Source of the DNA: a virus
IMG/VR virus record: IMGVR_UViG_3300028608_000007
Span: 62,001 to 126,000 of that record
Direction: 5' to 3' (one strand)
Length of the DNA stretch: 64,000 bases
This document shows positions 42,459 through 51,039 of this stretch, piece after piece. How positions within the stretch are numbered: position 1 is the stretch's first letter; each line of letters starts with the position of its first letter. The translations under genes and the position numbers were made by a program. The notes under the pieces are model-generated. The model did no database searches. It was not told the origin of the DNA and saw only the letters and a list, made by a program, of their open reading frames with translations.

Positions 42459-43063
42459 GTTAACAGTTCCTTGATTGCATTTTCGAGAGTGAGGGAAGGA
42501 GTAACGAAAGCTACGATGCCTTCATGCTGGGTGAAGATACGCAGGCTCTCTTTGATTTCTGGAAGCGAGTCTTCTACGTCGAAGCTAACAAACACGACAG
42601 ACGAGTTGATCTCTTCGAGGATCTCAATGAGCTGTTCAGCACTGTGTTCCAGTTCCTCGAATACACCTTCTACGTTGGCGTGTACCTGCTCGATGTCTTC
42701 GAAGGTGACGTAGACCACCGTGGTATCACGGGTGTCCAGTGCGCGGTGATACGCATCGAGTAGTAGACCGCTCTTTACAGTTTTCGTGACGGTGCTGCGG
42801 TGCCCAAGGTAGTCGTATGTTTCTTCCTCGATCGGCCACATGGCGGACTTTGGGAAAGGATACACACGACCATCAGGGAGTTTGGTGATATACAGACCAG
42901 ACTTCAAAAGCTGGGTGACCAGCAGGTCTTGACCAATGAAGGGTCGAGCATCAGGATCAATCCCGTGATCGCCCCCACCGGTCATGTTGTAGTGCTTACC
43001 GATCTCCAGCGGATTGCCACGAAACAGTTTCTCCTGCTCGCGACTCATAGATAGCTTAGCCAT
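42455..43063 (-). CDS. Hypothetical protein, 202 residues
   Basis: The product begins [19 protein letters not shown]-terminal stretch from about residue 115 is rich in Glu and Val and alternates helix and strand ([38 protein letters not shown]). It is soluble and acidic. No family is recognised. It overlaps both neighbours and is upstream of dcd. Confidence 0.6.
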   Translation of the reverse strand: MAKLSMSREQEKLFRGNPLEIGKHYNMTGGGDHGIDPDARPFIGQDLLVTQLLKSGLYITKLPDGRVYPFPKSAMWPIEEETYDYLGHRSTVTKTVKSGLLLDAYHRALDTRDTTVVYVTFEDIEQVHANVEGVFEELEHSAEQLIEILEEINSSVVFVSFDVEDSLPEIKESLRIFTQHEGIVAFVTPSLTLENAIKELLT

Positions 43064-43448
43064 GTTCTTTATTACCCCCAGTCAGCTTTTCGTAAAGCTC
43101 TTTCAAGTCAGTGAAGAAGAGTTGCTTCTTGTAGCCGGTGGTTTTGAACATCTCAGCCACCTCTGCCGCCATTTCGTCGATCGTGGTTTCGCTCCCCTTG
43201 GAGATCGCACGGTAGTAGACTTGATGACGAGAGAAGCTGTGGTGCATGTCACGCGGATTGATGCCTTCCACGTTACACGCAGAATCCACACGTTCCTTAA
43301 AAGGAATGCGGGATTCTTCTTTGCTTTGCGTCATGAAGATCACGCTGGCAAAGCTTTCGTTATTCGCCACTGACAACGATTGACGCAAACTACCGAGTTG
43401 TACCTCGATAGGGTAAACAAAGTCTTTCGGGTAATCTGTTACGAACAT
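43056..43448 (-). CDS. Hypothetical protein, 130 residues
   Basis: The start at 43448 has GAGGTC upstream and overlaps the previous gene by 10 bases. The product begins MFVTDYPKDFVYPIEVQ, is soluble, and ends in a basic, glycine-containing tail (LTGGNKEHG). No family is recognised. Confidence 0.58.
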   Translation of the reverse strand: MFVTDYPKDFVYPIEVQLGSLRQSLSVANNESFASVIFMTQSKEESRIPFKERVDSACNVEGINPRDMHHSFSRHQVYYRAISKGSETTIDEMAAEVAEMFKTTGYKKQLFFTDLKELYEKLTGGNKEHG

Positions 43449-43855
43449 GGAGACCTCGGTGCGTATCCGATATTGTCAAAGAGACCGGCGATACTAAGAT
43501 CGTCAGTGAAGAAGTACACGTCGTTATCGGGGAAACGTTCACCCCATTGTTGCATATCGATGAAGGTCATGGTCGGACCGTCATTGATTACCCCACCCCC
43601 ATCGAACTTTTGATTACGCCAACCATGTCCAAAGCTGATGTTGTTCTCTTCGGTGAAGGTTGTCCAGTCGATACAGTTCTCTTCCCGCACCGTTTCCAAA
43701 GAAAGCTCCCAACGCTCATTAAGAGCCTCGGAAGTATCCAGACCCGTCACAAACTTACAGCCCCCACCCACAGGTGGATTGTGAAGAACGAATTGCATCA
43801 TCTCCACTACAGTTCCTTTGTACAGCTTTACGTTGTCAGGTAAGGTCCGTTTCAT
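43439..43855 (-). CDS. Hypothetical protein, 138 residues
   Basis: The start at 43855 has CGGAG upstream. The product begins MKRTLPDNVKLYKGTVV, contains GGGCKFVTGLD and a mid-section FGHGWRNQKFDGGGVIND, and is soluble. No family is recognised. It is the first gene of the 43.9-39.9 kb unit, directly after a terminator. Confidence 0.58.
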   Translation of the reverse strand: MKRTLPDNVKLYKGTVVEMMQFVLHNPPVGGGCKFVTGLDTSEALNERWELSLETVREENCIDWTTFTEENNISFGHGWRNQKFDGGGVINDGPTMTFIDMQQWGERFPDNDVYFFTDDLSIAGLFDNIGYAPRSPCS

Positions 43856-43865
43856 TTATAACTCC

Positions 43866-43900
43866 GGGCATAAAAGGAAAAGGGGACCGAAGTCCCCTCT
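43866..43900 (-). terminator. Hairpin terminator with TTTTATGCC end
   Basis: On the minus strand AGGGGACT-TC-GGTCCCCT is followed by TTTCCTTTTATGCC. It follows the gene ending at 43904. Confidence 0.83.
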
Positions 43901-43903
43901 GAA

Positions 43904-44176
43904 TCAGTAAGCCGCCATACTTGCGTTGGAGGTTTCGCAGATGGTGATCTTCACGTACTTCTGACTGATCAACTGGTAGACCTTACAGTCACCAATGGTC
44001 GCAATCAGTTCGTAGTTGTCGGCCATGATCTGCGGATTAGCCAGCGCTGCCTTACGGAACTCTTTCTGTTCCGCCTTGGCTAACATGGCCAAACTAACAA
44101 CCATCGAGACTGCTATCAGCGCGTAGAGGGGCCACCAACGTTTCAGATGGATACCCGCCCATTCACCGAAGCTCAC
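43904..44176 (-). CDS. Membrane-anchored protein, 90 residues
   Basis: A GTG start at 44176 overlaps the upstream stop (GTGA). The N-terminus MSFGEWAGIHLKRWW is followed by a hydrophobic helix (PLYALIAVSMVVSLAMLA), then a polar domain with two cysteines (IGDCKVY, ITICET). The layout suggests an inner-membrane anchor with a periplasmic domain, where the cysteines could form a disulphide. It is coupled to the TAXI-like periplasmic protein upstream. Confidence 0.6.
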   Translation of the reverse strand: MSFGEWAGIHLKRWWPLYALIAVSMVVSLAMLAKAEQKEFRKAALANPQIMADNYELIATIGDCKVYQLISQKYVKITICETSNASMAAY

Positions 44177-45057
44177 TGGCGCACAGCTTTCAGGTTGCTG
44201 TTGATGGCTTTGGCCACAGCACGTTTGACGTTGCGACCTTCTTTCTTCTCGAGGTCAGCGTGCCACGAATTGTTGTACACCACTTGGGCCGACATGCAGT
44301 AGGTGCTGATGTTGGTCCAGGCGTTGTCCGACGGAATGCCCGAGTCACCTTTGTTGTCGATCTTGCAAGCGAAGTACAGAGGGTTCTCGTTGCGATCTTT
44401 GGCTTTGCCGAAGGCCGAAGCTTTGATCTCACCGATGCTCAATGTTTCCTTGAAGTCGTCAGTGATTTCATTGGTGATCAGACCAGGCCGACCCACATAG
44501 ATCATGCCACCGACTTCGATACGGATACCTCCTTTCATGGTGAAGCCTTGGTTCACAGCTTCAGCGGCCGAATACCAATCGTCGAATTCGACGGTCTTGA
44601 TATTCTTGAAGTCTTCCGAGACGTTACCGAAGTTACGCACGGTTACTTCTGCGCCAGAGCCCGAAACGAAGGCAACCGCCCGGACGAGGTTTTCTTCATC
44701 CTTCATGTCATCGAAGTTCTTGACGCCAGTCTTCCCGTGAATCCAGAAGACCGCCTCGGTGTGAGCGTTGGTCACCGCGATATCTCGCGGCAGACCCAAG
44801 GAGGTTACCGCGTCAGCCTGCATGATGGCCATGACGCAGTCGCCTTCCTTCATCAGTTGGGCGTTCTCGACAGAGCCGCCAGTGTTGACGACATCCAACT
44901 TGGCGCCGGTCTTGCGAGCAATCTCGCCGCCGATGGTTTGACCTAGGGCTTCGTACGCACCGCCTTCACCACCCGTGCAGAAGGTGAGGTCTTGTGGGAC
45001 AGCAAGTACAGCAGTGGAAGCGATGGCCAGCAAGGCACCGATCAGGAAACGTTTCAT
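44173..45057 (-). CDS. TAXI-type TRAP transporter substrate-binding-like protein
   Basis: The 294-residue product has a clear signal peptide (MKRFLIGALLAIASTAVLA, cleavage probably after Ala19). Then comes FCTGGEGGAYEALGQTIGGE (residues 26-45) and VVNTGGSVENAQLMKEGDC (56-74), the hallmark of TAXI-family periplasmic binding proteins. Bacteria use these with TRAP membrane subunits; no such subunit is encoded nearby. Its start overlaps the upstream stop (ATGA), with GGAG upstream. It should be periplasmic after secretion. The role for a phage is unknown: metabolite capture, interference with host uptake, or sequestration are all possible. Confidence 0.82.
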   Translation of the reverse strand: MKRFLIGALLAIASTAVLAVPQDLTFCTGGEGGAYEALGQTIGGEIARKTGAKLDVVNTGGSVENAQLMKEGDCVMAIMQADAVTSLGLPRDIAVTNAHTEAVFWIHGKTGVKNFDDMKDEENLVRAVAFVSGSGAEVTVRNFGNVSEDFKNIKTVEFDDWYSAAEAVNQGFTMKGGIRIEVGGMIYVGRPGLITNEITDDFKETLSIGEIKASAFGKAKDRNENPLYFACKIDNKGDSGIPSDNAWTNISTYCMSAQVVYNNSWHADLEKKEGRNVKRAVAKAINSNLKAVRQ

Positions 45058-45803
45058 TGTTTTACTCCAGTGATTTTAGCGTTGTTATCGAGCAGGGTGA
45101 CTTTGAGTTCTGGACGACCATTGGCCAGATCAGGATTCTCGTGGCCGTCGTACTTGGTGATGTCGCCGTCTTGGCAAACAACATCCAAGTTGGTGAAACC
45201 GTTTTGCAGAAGAGCCCGGCGGATGATTTCAGTCACCTGGGTCTTACCGATACCAGGAATGCTACCGCGTACTTCGATTTCCAGAGCGGGCTCAGGGAGT
45301 ACCCGTACAGTTGGGGCTACACTCACTTCTTCTTCCTTCTTAGGAGGGTTGATTAAATCGAACGTGATGATCTTGGATACGGCACGTTCAGGCCAGGTGG
45401 TAACTTTGGTCAGACCACGCATTCCAAAGTGCAACACACCTTCTGGGTCTTCCAGAATCTTGCGCACCGCATCGCCATAGGGACCTGTCGGCATGAATCG
45501 AGCCGTCATGTGATCTTCATCCATTCCCATTGGGAAGTGGAGTCGACCGCAGACTTGCGAATCATCGATGGTGTGGATGCGCTTAATAGCTGCCTCGGCC
45601 GAGAACAGCTTCGGTTCACGAGAACGTGGAGCACCGTACTCCACATACATCTCGCGGCCTTCACGACAACGACTCACCCAGGCTTCGCGTACCGACTCAG
45701 CGTCGTATTGCAAGCCATTGCGAAATGGATCGCTGAATGCGCCGAGCACCACTTCGTACGTACCGTCAGGCAACAGACGAAGATCCTTTACTTTATTGGT
45801 CAC
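45054..45803 (-). CDS. Prohead-protease-like protein (tentative)
   Basis: The 249-residue product begins MTNKVKDLRLLPDGTYEVV. Its first 140 residues follow the layout of phage head-maturation proteases: YVEYGAPR near residue 55, a central IHTIDDSQVCGRL, RFMPTGPYGDAVRKIL, and HFGMRGL, where active enzymes usually have a serine in G-S-R-G. That serine is not visible, so activity is doubtful. A charged linker and a C-terminal helix-rich region follow. The GTG start overlaps the upstream stop (GTGA). The family call is low confidence. Confidence 0.4.
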   Translation of the reverse strand: MTNKVKDLRLLPDGTYEVVLGAFSDPFRNGLQYDAESVREAWVSRCREGREMYVEYGAPRSREPKLFSAEAAIKRIHTIDDSQVCGRLHFPMGMDEDHMTARFMPTGPYGDAVRKILEDPEGVLHFGMRGLTKVTTWPERAVSKIITFDLINPPKKEEEVSVAPTVRVLPEPALEIEVRGSIPGIGKTQVTEIIRRALLQNGFTNLDVVCQDGDITKYDGHENPDLANGRPELKVTLLDNNAKITGVKQ

Positions 45804-45958
45804 AGCAGTCCCCTTGCAGCAGCCATCTTTTTGTACTTCTCGATCATGGGAAAGAGATTATTCTTGTGACGCAAACCCAAACGTTCACAGCGCTTGACTT
45901 TTGCCTCTTCCTTCTTGATAGCTTTCTGAAGCTTTTCCAATTCGTCATCGCCACCCAT
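45800..45958 (-). CDS. Small basic helical protein, 52 residues
   Basis: The start at 45958 has AAGGAG 8 bases upstream and the stop overlaps the next start (GTGA). The product begins MGGDDELEKLQKAIKKEE and has alternating charged residues typical of a coiled coil, then FPMIEKYKKMAAARG. It is the first gene of the long minus-strand block. Function is unknown. Confidence 0.6.
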   Translation of the reverse strand: MGGDDELEKLQKAIKKEEAKVKRCERLGLRHKNNLFPMIEKYKKMAAARGLL

Positions 45959-46100
45959 TAGAATCTCCTTGGTATTGCTAGTCTATAATCTACATCTGAG
46001 ATATTTTTTATTACCGGTCTAAGGCGTCAGTAATTTTTTATCGTATTGTATGTTGGGCTCAAGACTGCCCACCCGTTACGTCCCTTCGAAGAGAGCGATC
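45959..46100. promoter_or_regulatory. Divergent promoter region
   Basis: This gap feeds the long minus-strand block to the left and the paralogue array to the right. On the minus strand AGATTATAGACTAGC (45,977-45,992) is a loose match to the TATAT-type promoters. On the plus strand GTAATTTTTTATCGTATTGTATG (46,030-46,052) matches the element before the 168-residue gene at 58,093 and ends in TATG, the late-promoter core of phiKZ-like phages. No small gene is visible. Confidence 0.5.
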
Positions 46101-46634
46101 ATGACTGACTTAACCAAAGCCCCAAAACAGGTCATTATCGACCTGATCAATGCTGACAACACCCCGCTGGCACTGACCGAAGAGCTGATCACGTTTGGCC
46201 TTCCGACTGCTGCCACTGGTGAGAGTCCGCCGAAAAACACCGAGATCACCGTATCCGCCGCCGAAGGCAGTGGCTACTCTGGTTCGGTGGTTGTGACGTA
46301 CAACCGTGTTGCACTGTCGACCATTCCGACCATCGCCGCTGCACCTGCCGAGTTCCCCCTGGGTAACGCGCAGACCCTCAAGGACCTGATCCCCGAATTC
46401 AATGCCAAGTACGGCGTCAATCTGACCGACGACGACTACGTCGACGCTCCGATCCCGGAATTCACCGGTGGCCTGAACGAAGAGCACACTGTTCAGCTCG
46501 TTGCTAAAGCCGACTCGCTGATCTACATCGGCTCCGTCGACATCGTGGTACAGGGTGCTGACATCCCGCTGGCTTCCGTCCTGACCAACACCGCTCTGAA
46601 CGGTCTGGTTTACGAAGCGCCAGTGACTCCGTAA
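46101..46634 (+). CDS. Array protein A (two half-modules)
   Basis: The 177-residue protein begins MTDLTKAPKQVIIDLIN. It consists of two half-modules of about 75-85 residues. Each has a helix starting with L-x-x-x-I-N, a loop with LxLT or NLT and D/E, and ends with a strand pair in which S/A-x-x-x-Y-x-G-S-V precedes a hydrophobic V-x-V strand (SGYSGSVVVTYNRV; DSLIYIGSVDIVV). The same half-modules make up the ten or more proteins that follow. The start at 46101 has GAGAG upstream. A late-type promoter lies 49-71 bases upstream and a terminator follows, so it is probably a separate abundant transcript. A virion surface role is inferred. Confidence 0.7.
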   Translation: MTDLTKAPKQVIIDLINADNTPLALTEELITFGLPTAATGESPPKNTEITVSAAEGSGYSGSVVVTYNRVALSTIPTIAAAPAEFPLGNAQTLKDLIPEFNAKYGVNLTDDDYVDAPIPEFTGGLNEEHTVQLVAKADSLIYIGSVDIVVQGADIPLASVLTNTALNGLVYEAPVTP

Positions 46635-46649
46635 GAAACCCTGACGCTG

Positions 46650-46692
46650 AGCGGAGGAGGGGCTACGGCCTCTCCTCCGTTTCTGCTGTTTT
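46650..46692 (+). terminator. Hairpin terminator
   Basis: CGGAGGAGGGGC-TACG-GCCTCTCCTCCG forms a long stem, followed by TTTCTGCTGTTTTC. It ends the transcript of array protein A, at least partly. Confidence 0.8.
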
Positions 46693-46721
46693 CAAGCACT
46701 TCGACTTCCAGGAGTTAACCA

Positions 46722-47516
46722 ATGAACCTCTTACCGGGATCGTCCGAAGCTGCGCTGCTCGAACTCGTCAATCAGGCCAACAGTCTGGCTCAACCCCTAG
46801 AAGTAGGGGACTTGTACTTCGGCAAAGTCAAGACTTTGTCAGGCGGGCTGGTTGAGATCCCTGCTGTAACGATGTATGACAGCGCGTATGAGGGCTACGT
46901 CAAGTTCCGCTACCAGCGCCTGAGTCTCGCCAAAGCGTTCGGTACTATCCGTCCACAACTGCGCGACATCGGTTACCCAACCCTCCACCAACTGTTACCT
47001 GTCATCAACAAAAAGCTTGGGATCAACCTTGAGCCTGTTGATGTGGTCGATGTCCAATTCGACTGGCTGGGTAACAACGAACAACTGAACATCCAGATTA
47101 CCGCAACGGCGAACTCACTGGGTTACGAAGGCTCCTTCATTGTGACCTTTACTCGTGTTCGCCCGATGTTGAACAAGGTAGTGGCCGCTACTACCCTGGA
47201 TGTGTTGAAGCACCACACTACCCCAGTGACTGGTACGCTGGCGCTGGCTATGGCCACCTACTCGATCGACTTCACCGACGAGAAGAATTCGCTACCGATC
47301 TACGCACCCTACAGATACTGGGCCAACATTGGCGCAACGCGGACTCTCTTGGCCAGCTACGGTTTCCCAAACTGGCCTCAGGCACAAATCGGTACGCTCA
47401 AGTGGGGGCTGACTTCTAGTTTCCCCGAAGCGAATCAAAGTTTCAAGAACGTGATCATCCACCCCAACCCGAATATTGCGGGCTACACGGGTGACGCTTA
47501 CCTCCATTACAACTGA
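46722..47516 (+). CDS. Array protein B (three-part)
   Basis: The 264-residue protein starts at ATG 46722 after CAGGAG. It has the two half-modules (ending in SAYEGYVKFRYQRL and NSLGYEGSFIVTFTR) plus a third, C-terminal part of about 90 residues that ends in GYTGDAYLHYN. The third part also contains a FTD segment and an aromatic stretch. The same order occurs in C, D, E, F and H. It probably works in the virion with the other array members. Confidence 0.68.
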   Translation: MNLLPGSSEAALLELVNQANSLAQPLEVGDLYFGKVKTLSGGLVEIPAVTMYDSAYEGYVKFRYQRLSLAKAFGTIRPQLRDIGYPTLHQLLPVINKKLGINLEPVDVVDVQFDWLGNNEQLNIQITATANSLGYEGSFIVTFTRVRPMLNKVVAATTLDVLKHHTTPVTGTLALAMATYSIDFTDEKNSLPIYAPYRYWANIGATRTLLASYGFPNWPQAQIGTLKWGLTSSFPEANQSFKNVIIHPNPNIAGYTGDAYLHYN

Positions 47517-47533
47517 TCCTTAGAGGTGTCGCA

Positions 47534-48367
47534 ATGGCTCTTTATAAGACACCGAAGGCTGCGATCATTGGTTCGATCAAAGCGTTGAACGGTGGCGTGA
47601 CTCTGATCGAGTCCGAATACGTCTTCGGTAACCCGGTTCCGGTAGCTCCTGCAAGCGACGGCACCAACACCACCATCCTGATCTCTGCCAAGGACGCATC
47701 CAGTACCTTTGACGGATCAGTGACGGTTCGCTACACCCGACTGGATCTGGCTGACTTACTCAAACTGGTTCCAGCGTCCCTGAGTCTCCCACCGGTCACT
47801 ACCGTTTGGGAATTTGCTCAAGCCTTCAACAAAACTTACGGTACAGCATTCGAACAAGGTGACTTGGTCGACGGTCCGTTGAACTTGGCCAGCGGTACTG
47901 GTGTGGTGACGTTAACCGCACAAACCAACTCGTATGGTTGGACAGGTACAGTAGAGTTCACTGTGCAACCTGGTCGTTTCCAGATGAACCAACTGGTAAC
48001 GGTCACCACGTTGCCTGGTTTGAACTTCCCTGATCCTTACGAGGGTAAACCCTTCGGCTGGGCTTACAGTTACTGGCGAGACTTCTCTCCGCTGGAACCT
48101 GTGTTGTCATCCATCGTTGTTGAGTCGGTGGACTGGGAAAGTATTGCTCAGGCAATCACTACCCTGACTAACGACCCATGGGTAATCACTGGTCAGAATC
48201 GTTTCTCGTTGAGCGGTGCGACTCTGGAGTACAACGGACTGACTACCGGAACTGAACAAGCCAACTCGGACTACGAGAGCGTGATGATTATCCGGCTGGG
48301 TGCTGACTGCTTGGGCTACAGTGGTCGTCTGTTCCTCCACTACACTCCGGCTGAGACCGACATCTAA
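47534..48367 (+). CDS. Array protein C (three-part)
   Basis: The 277-residue protein begins MALYKTPKAAIIGSIKAL after GAGGTG. The half-modules end in STFDGSVTVRYTRLDL and NSYGWTGTVEFTV; the C-terminal part contains VTTLPGLNFPDPY, a WRDFS segment and ends in GYSGRLFLHYTP. It is 10 bases upstream of D. The function is not known. Confidence 0.68.
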   Translation: MALYKTPKAAIIGSIKALNGGVTLIESEYVFGNPVPVAPASDGTNTTILISAKDASSTFDGSVTVRYTRLDLADLLKLVPASLSLPPVTTVWEFAQAFNKTYGTAFEQGDLVDGPLNLASGTGVVTLTAQTNSYGWTGTVEFTVQPGRFQMNQLVTVTTLPGLNFPDPYEGKPFGWAYSYWRDFSPLEPVLSSIVVESVDWESIAQAITTLTNDPWVITGQNRFSLSGATLEYNGLTTGTEQANSDYESVMIIRLGADCLGYSGRLFLHYTPAETDI

Positions 48368-48377
48368 GAGGTGATCT

Positions 48378-49154
48378 ATGGATTCCAAAGAGAAACTCTT
48401 GGACCTGATCAACGACCTCAACCAACCACAACGCGAACTGAATGACATCAACGTTCGGTTCACTGGGATTGTACCAGCAGACGAGTCGGGTGCAACAGTC
48501 CTGACTGTCGCTGGTGTTCCAGGACGTGGTTATTCTGGTCAAGTTGATCTGACGTACAGTCGTCTCAACCTCACTGAGATTCTGGACGGTAAGACGGTTC
48601 GTACCCCTGACCCCCAAACCCCCGATTCATTCTTGGAGTTGGTGAACAACGCTTACAATCTCTTCCTGACGGCGATTGACGTCGGAGAGATCACCATCCC
48701 AGAGTTGGGTGAAGGTGAGTACGCGCAGTTGACTCTGGAAGCGAGTCCTGACTCGTTGGGTTTCGTTGGTGTTGCGACTGTCCGGTTTGAGTTCGGTAAG
48801 TCATGGTTAGAGCAGGTGATCGGTAACCGTAACCTGCAAGAGCTGACTCATCCGGTGAAAGTTGACTACCGAATGTCTGCCCGGATGGTAACGTGGAACA
48901 AGGACTTCACTTGTGTCCGGGACGCCATGGCTCTGACCAAGACCCGAGAGTATACCAACTGGCCGGTGATTCAAGCGGCTGCTACTTACATGGGCATCCC
49001 TGCTTGGTCTCCGCATTACCTCGTGGACAAAGCGACTTCGGAAGTTCCCGACGCTAACCCTGAGTTTGATCGTGTGGTGATTCAGGCTGTTCACGATAAC
49101 TCCAAACTCTTGGGTCCGATCTATCTCCACTACAACGTCCTCGAAGAGATTTAG
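48378..49154 (+). CDS. Array protein D (three-part)
   Basis: The 258-residue protein begins MDSKEKLLDLINDLNQP. Half-modules end in RGYSGQVDLTYSRLNL and DSLGFVGVATVRF; the C-terminal part has the usual WNKDFTCV segment and ends in LGPIYLHYNVL. The stop is 2 bases before the start of E. Confidence 0.68.
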   Translation: MDSKEKLLDLINDLNQPQRELNDINVRFTGIVPADESGATVLTVAGVPGRGYSGQVDLTYSRLNLTEILDGKTVRTPDPQTPDSFLELVNNAYNLFLTAIDVGEITIPELGEGEYAQLTLEASPDSLGFVGVATVRFEFGKSWLEQVIGNRNLQELTHPVKVDYRMSARMVTWNKDFTCVRDAMALTKTREYTNWPVIQAAATYMGIPAWSPHYLVDKATSEVPDANPEFDRVVIQAVHDNSKLLGPIYLHYNVLEEI

Positions 49155-49156
49155 TA

Positions 49157-50113
49157 ATGGCCATTTATAAGTTTCCCCCGAAACAAGAGGTTTACGACCT
49201 CATTAACCAGGCGAACCCTGGTTTGACCAAACCGCTGACGGCAACCAACTGTGTGCTGGCAAACCCGGTGGTGATCGCTAACGCTGTGTACCCTGCATCG
49301 AACTCCTCGATCGTGGTATCCCCAGCACCAGGTAACAACGACTACATCGGCAAACAAACGCTGAAGTACAACCGTCGCGACCTGTCCAAGATGTTCCGTG
49401 GTATTACGGTACTGGTCAAGAAGTACGCAGCACGCAACCCGGTTACTGCTGGTCAACTGGCTTTCACCATCTTTGAACTGTTGCCTGACATCAACCGCCT
49501 GTACGGTCTGAACCTGACTGAGGATGACGTCAACACCGGTAATATCCTGCGTGGCTCTACGCTGGAGAATGGTCAGTACACCACCACCGTGACGGTCACC
49601 ACCAAAGCAACCTCTTTGGGCTACATTGGTTCCTTCGCTCTGAAGTGGCTCAACACCCCACAGAGTTTTGTGGACATGATCACCAGTCTGGATCTGGATG
49701 GTCGTAAGTTCCCAGGTGGTAACGTGTTCGATGAAACGCATCTTCCGATCCTGTCGGGTGAAGCGTATCGACTAGACTTCACGCAGACGCTGATCACGGC
49801 CGGGTACACACCACCGGTGTTCGCAAAATCAAACTTCTCGTGGAACTCTACGTGGATCAACGTCTATGCGGCGTTGACAGCAGCGATCAACGCGGTCTCC
49901 GGTGGCCGTACTAACCTGCGCGGTTACGTGGCTGGGGAGAACTACAAAACTCACCCAGGTAGCATTGTGGGAATGCAACACCAGTGTGTCAGTCTCCCTA
50001 GTACCGAGTTCCCTCAACTCAACAGCCGTTTCTATAACCGCTGCTTGATCGTCTTTGTACCAGATGATTGTCCGTGGGCGGCGGGACACATTATCCACCA
50101 CTTCAACGTTTGA
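49157..50113 (+). CDS. Array protein E (three-part)
   Basis: The 318-residue protein begins MAIYKFPPKQEVYDLIN. The half-modules end in NDYIGKQTLKYNRRDL and TSLGYIGSFALKW; the C-terminal part is longer than in B-D and ends in AAGHIIHHFNV. It is the largest three-part member apart from H. Codon use looks like that of its neighbours. Confidence 0.68.
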   Translation: MAIYKFPPKQEVYDLINQANPGLTKPLTATNCVLANPVVIANAVYPASNSSIVVSPAPGNNDYIGKQTLKYNRRDLSKMFRGITVLVKKYAARNPVTAGQLAFTIFELLPDINRLYGLNLTEDDVNTGNILRGSTLENGQYTTTVTVTTKATSLGYIGSFALKWLNTPQSFVDMITSLDLDGRKFPGGNVFDETHLPILSGEAYRLDFTQTLITAGYTPPVFAKSNFSWNSTWINVYAALTAAINAVSGGRTNLRGYVAGENYKTHPGSIVGMQHQCVSLPSTEFPQLNSRFYNRCLIVFVPDDCPWAAGHIIHHFNV

Positions 50114-50123
50114 GGACTAGGCT

Positions 50124-51005
50124 ATGTCAGCTTACATGCAAGAATCGAAGCGTAGCCTTCTCAACTACATCAACGCCAAGAACGCTACCACGTTGGCCAT
50201 GACCGATGTGGAATTCAGCGCCCCATCGGTAATCAACGGGACGTGGCGCGGCGTGGCAAACCCGCATAACACTGCGGTACGTTTGACGGCTTCTGCTACC
50301 AGCATCTACCAAGGCACTGTTGTGGTGACGTACGACCGACTGGACCTCAAAGAGATCATCAAGATCGGTGGGTTCACGTTGCGTGCCGACCACCCAACCA
50401 GCGCACACCAATTGATGGATACGCTGGCTACTTATAACGGACTGAACTTTACCACTGACGACATTGAAGACAGTCCCGTTACCGACAACGGCAATGGTAC
50501 CTACACCGTAACCTTGACTGCAAAGCCAGGTTCTTACGGTTGGGTTGGTAGTGTCACCATCGAGAACTTTGGTCAAGGTGGTGCTCCTCTGGACCGCGTG
50601 CTGTCTGCTAACGACATGCCTGGTTTGAACTACCCAACCAGTTCGGATGCCGACGTGTACGGTGCCCTGTACCTGTACTCCTACGACTTCACCGATTTCT
50701 ACGATCTGTTGTTAGATCTGGAAGAAGGTGTACCTCTGACTGGACAACAGGCTGTAGACCTCGCCGCTGCGATCAACCTGTACGACGTGTCGACCGGTGC
50801 AGGTGCATGGAACGCTTCTTCCGAACAAGCAGCGTGGTCCCTACAAGGTGCGGTGCCGTTCTTCAACGGACTCAACACTCCTGAGTTGCTGACCAACAGC
50901 AACTACAAATACGCTCTGCTCTTGGATCTGCGTCCAGGTGTCACCATGCCGAAAGGTCGGATGGCCCTGCACTACAACGATCCGATTGATAGCGGTTCCG
51001 TCTGA
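50124..51005 (+). CDS. Array protein F (three-part)
   Basis: The 293-residue protein begins MSAYMQESKRSLLNYIN after GAGGAC. Half-modules end in SIYQGTVVVTYDRLDL and GSYGWVGSVTIENF; the C-terminal part contains a SYDFTDFYDLL segment and ends in KGRMALHYNDP. A terminator-like hairpin follows before the next gene. Confidence 0.68.
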   Translation: MSAYMQESKRSLLNYINAKNATTLAMTDVEFSAPSVINGTWRGVANPHNTAVRLTASATSIYQGTVVVTYDRLDLKEIIKIGGFTLRADHPTSAHQLMDTLATYNGLNFTTDDIEDSPVTDNGNGTYTVTLTAKPGSYGWVGSVTIENFGQGGAPLDRVLSANDMPGLNYPTSSDADVYGALYLYSYDFTDFYDLLLDLEEGVPLTGQQAVDLAAAINLYDVSTGAGAWNASSEQAAWSLQGAVPFFNGLNTPELLTNSNYKYALLLDLRPGVTMPKGRMALHYNDPIDSGSV

Positions 51006-51008
51006 CGC

Positions 51009-51031
51009 ATGGGCCTTCGGGCCCTTTTAGG
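51009..51031 (+). terminator. Terminator-like hairpin overlapping the next ribosome binding site
   Basis: GGGCC-TTCG-GGCCC is followed by TTTT and then AGGAG, the ribosome binding site of the next gene. The T-tract is short, so some read-through is likely. Confidence 0.6.
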
Positions 51032-51039
51032 AGATCCTT

